Origin: Chromera velia
Lineage: Eukaryota > Sar > Chromeraceae
Direction: 5' to 3'
DNA length: 42,607 nt
NCBI GenBank assembly: GCA_018398765.1
Contig: JAHBMJ010004469.1
Coordinates: 12,501-55,107, forward strand
Position numbers and translations under genes: made by a program. The notes below the pieces were generated by a model that made no database searches, was not told the DNA's origin, and saw only the letters and a program-made list of their open reading frames with translations. This document shows, piece by piece, positions 41,791-42,607 of the stretch (positions are counted from its first letter, which is position 1; each line of letters opens with the position of its first letter).

Positions 41791-42607
41791 ACGGGACTAG
41801 ACCGACTCCAACACTAATTCTGACTCCAAAATTTTTTTAAATATACAAACAGTTTAAACTAGTTTAAACATATTCAAAATCGTTTAAGTGTATCTTTAGC
41901 GATTCTTTTGTTGTTTTTAAAGGTTTTGAATTAGAGCCCGGAGTGTATGAGAGTGAAGGTTGGAAGTGTTGTAGCACAGTTGCAAGCCAGGCCGGCGGGT
42001 CTGCGTGCATACCGCGCGTGGCATGCAGTGCCGCGCCGTACGTACGTGCGTCTGTGCCGGGGCCTGCCCCAACCGGCCCGCGCGGGCTGCCACGCTTGAC
42101 TGACGCACGCATCCCAATCCGAATATTCGGCTGTATGGTAGAAATCCGATTATATACTTTTGTAGGCCGAGGCATCTGTCAGAGAGCAAGGAAGAAATTA
42201 AAAGATCCCGCTTCATTCCCTTCAGTTATAGCTCCACGTTGCTATGCAGATTTTCTGTAGAGTGCACTTGTTGTGGGCCTGTCGCTGGGGATCGTGCGCC
42301 GGTGCTGTAGTATGGCTACACTTTTGAGTTGGGCTGAGCTTTGCCGTCTCCTTTTAAACAACACTTTGTATGGGCAAGGGGTTTTAATTGTTATGTCAGA
42401 AAGACTTGGATTGATGCATCTGTTTACCCTTTTTCTTTCCTTTTCATACGGTATTGATGCAGGAGTTTGGAGCTCTCGCTTGCCTCTGGTGTGCGGAAGG
42501 AGTTGCGTTCGTCTCGTCTCTTTGGTCAGTTGGGGGTTGGGCATCTCTGGGTACAACGCGGCTTCAGTCGGTCAACTCATGTCAGGGAATGATCCACGTG
42601 GGTTCCT
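41791..42607. other. window end, no gene seen
   Basis: AT-rich sequence to about 41930 (the likely break or insertion edge of the Ty3 element) is followed by balanced sequence with a GC-rich patch near 42000-42110. Frames of about 100 codons on both strands show no domain. Confidence 0.5.

Overview
The window is nuclear DNA from a eukaryote, most likely a photosynthetic protist. Its genes are broken by short GT-AG introns. Intergenic DNA is long, rich in microsatellites and punctuated by AT-rich islands. Ty1/copia-like and Ty3/gypsy-like retroelement remains flank the gene region. A fused cyclase-methyltransferase gene of the kind known from dinoflagellates, plus TGCATGCA motifs, would fit an alveolate alga (chromerid or dinoflagellate relative). 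That placement is inference, not something the sequence proves.

The main content is a gene cluster for mycosporine-like amino acids (MAAs, UV-absorbing sunscreens) at about 8.1-21.0 kb. On the minus strand, exons at 11735-10404, 10010-9657 and 9311-8133 encode one 939-residue protein. It joins a sedoheptulose-7-phosphate cyclase (demethyl-4-deoxygadusol synthase, MysA) to an O-methyltransferase (MysB). An ATP-grasp ligase resembling D-Ala-D-Ala ligases (MysD, 18029-16833, minus) lies head-to-head with a second ATP-grasp enzyme (MysC, three exons, 18679-20948, plus). Together these would convert sedoheptulose 7-phosphate to 4-deoxygadusol (MysAB), then mycosporine-glycine (MysC), then a disubstituted MAA such as shinorine or porphyra-334 (MysD). 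A candidate unknown gene (12795-14898, plus) sits between mysAB and mysD.

Left flank (1-8.1 kb): a copia-type pol gene is split by a 3.5-kb terminal-inverted-repeat element flanked by TA. That element contains a 227-bp near-perfect hairpin and a roughly 35-bp minisatellite. A polypurine tract and non-coding DNA follow. A diverged repeat near 7.0-7.4 kb recurs in inverted orientation at 21.6-22.0 kb, so the two copies bracket the MAA genes.

Right flank (21-34.5 kb): this is mostly gene-poor. It holds an AT-rich island, a 1,074-bp hAT-like element with a perfect 8-bp target-site duplication, possible exons near 26.4-27.1 kb, a 42-bp tandem array of about 36 units with no net length change, and a 21-bp array whose translation would be a leucine heptad.

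Right end (34.5-42.6 kb): a decayed Ty3/gypsy element with gag, CCHC knuckle, protease, reverse transcriptase, RNase H and a truncated integrase. It carries many in-frame stops but only about one frameshift.
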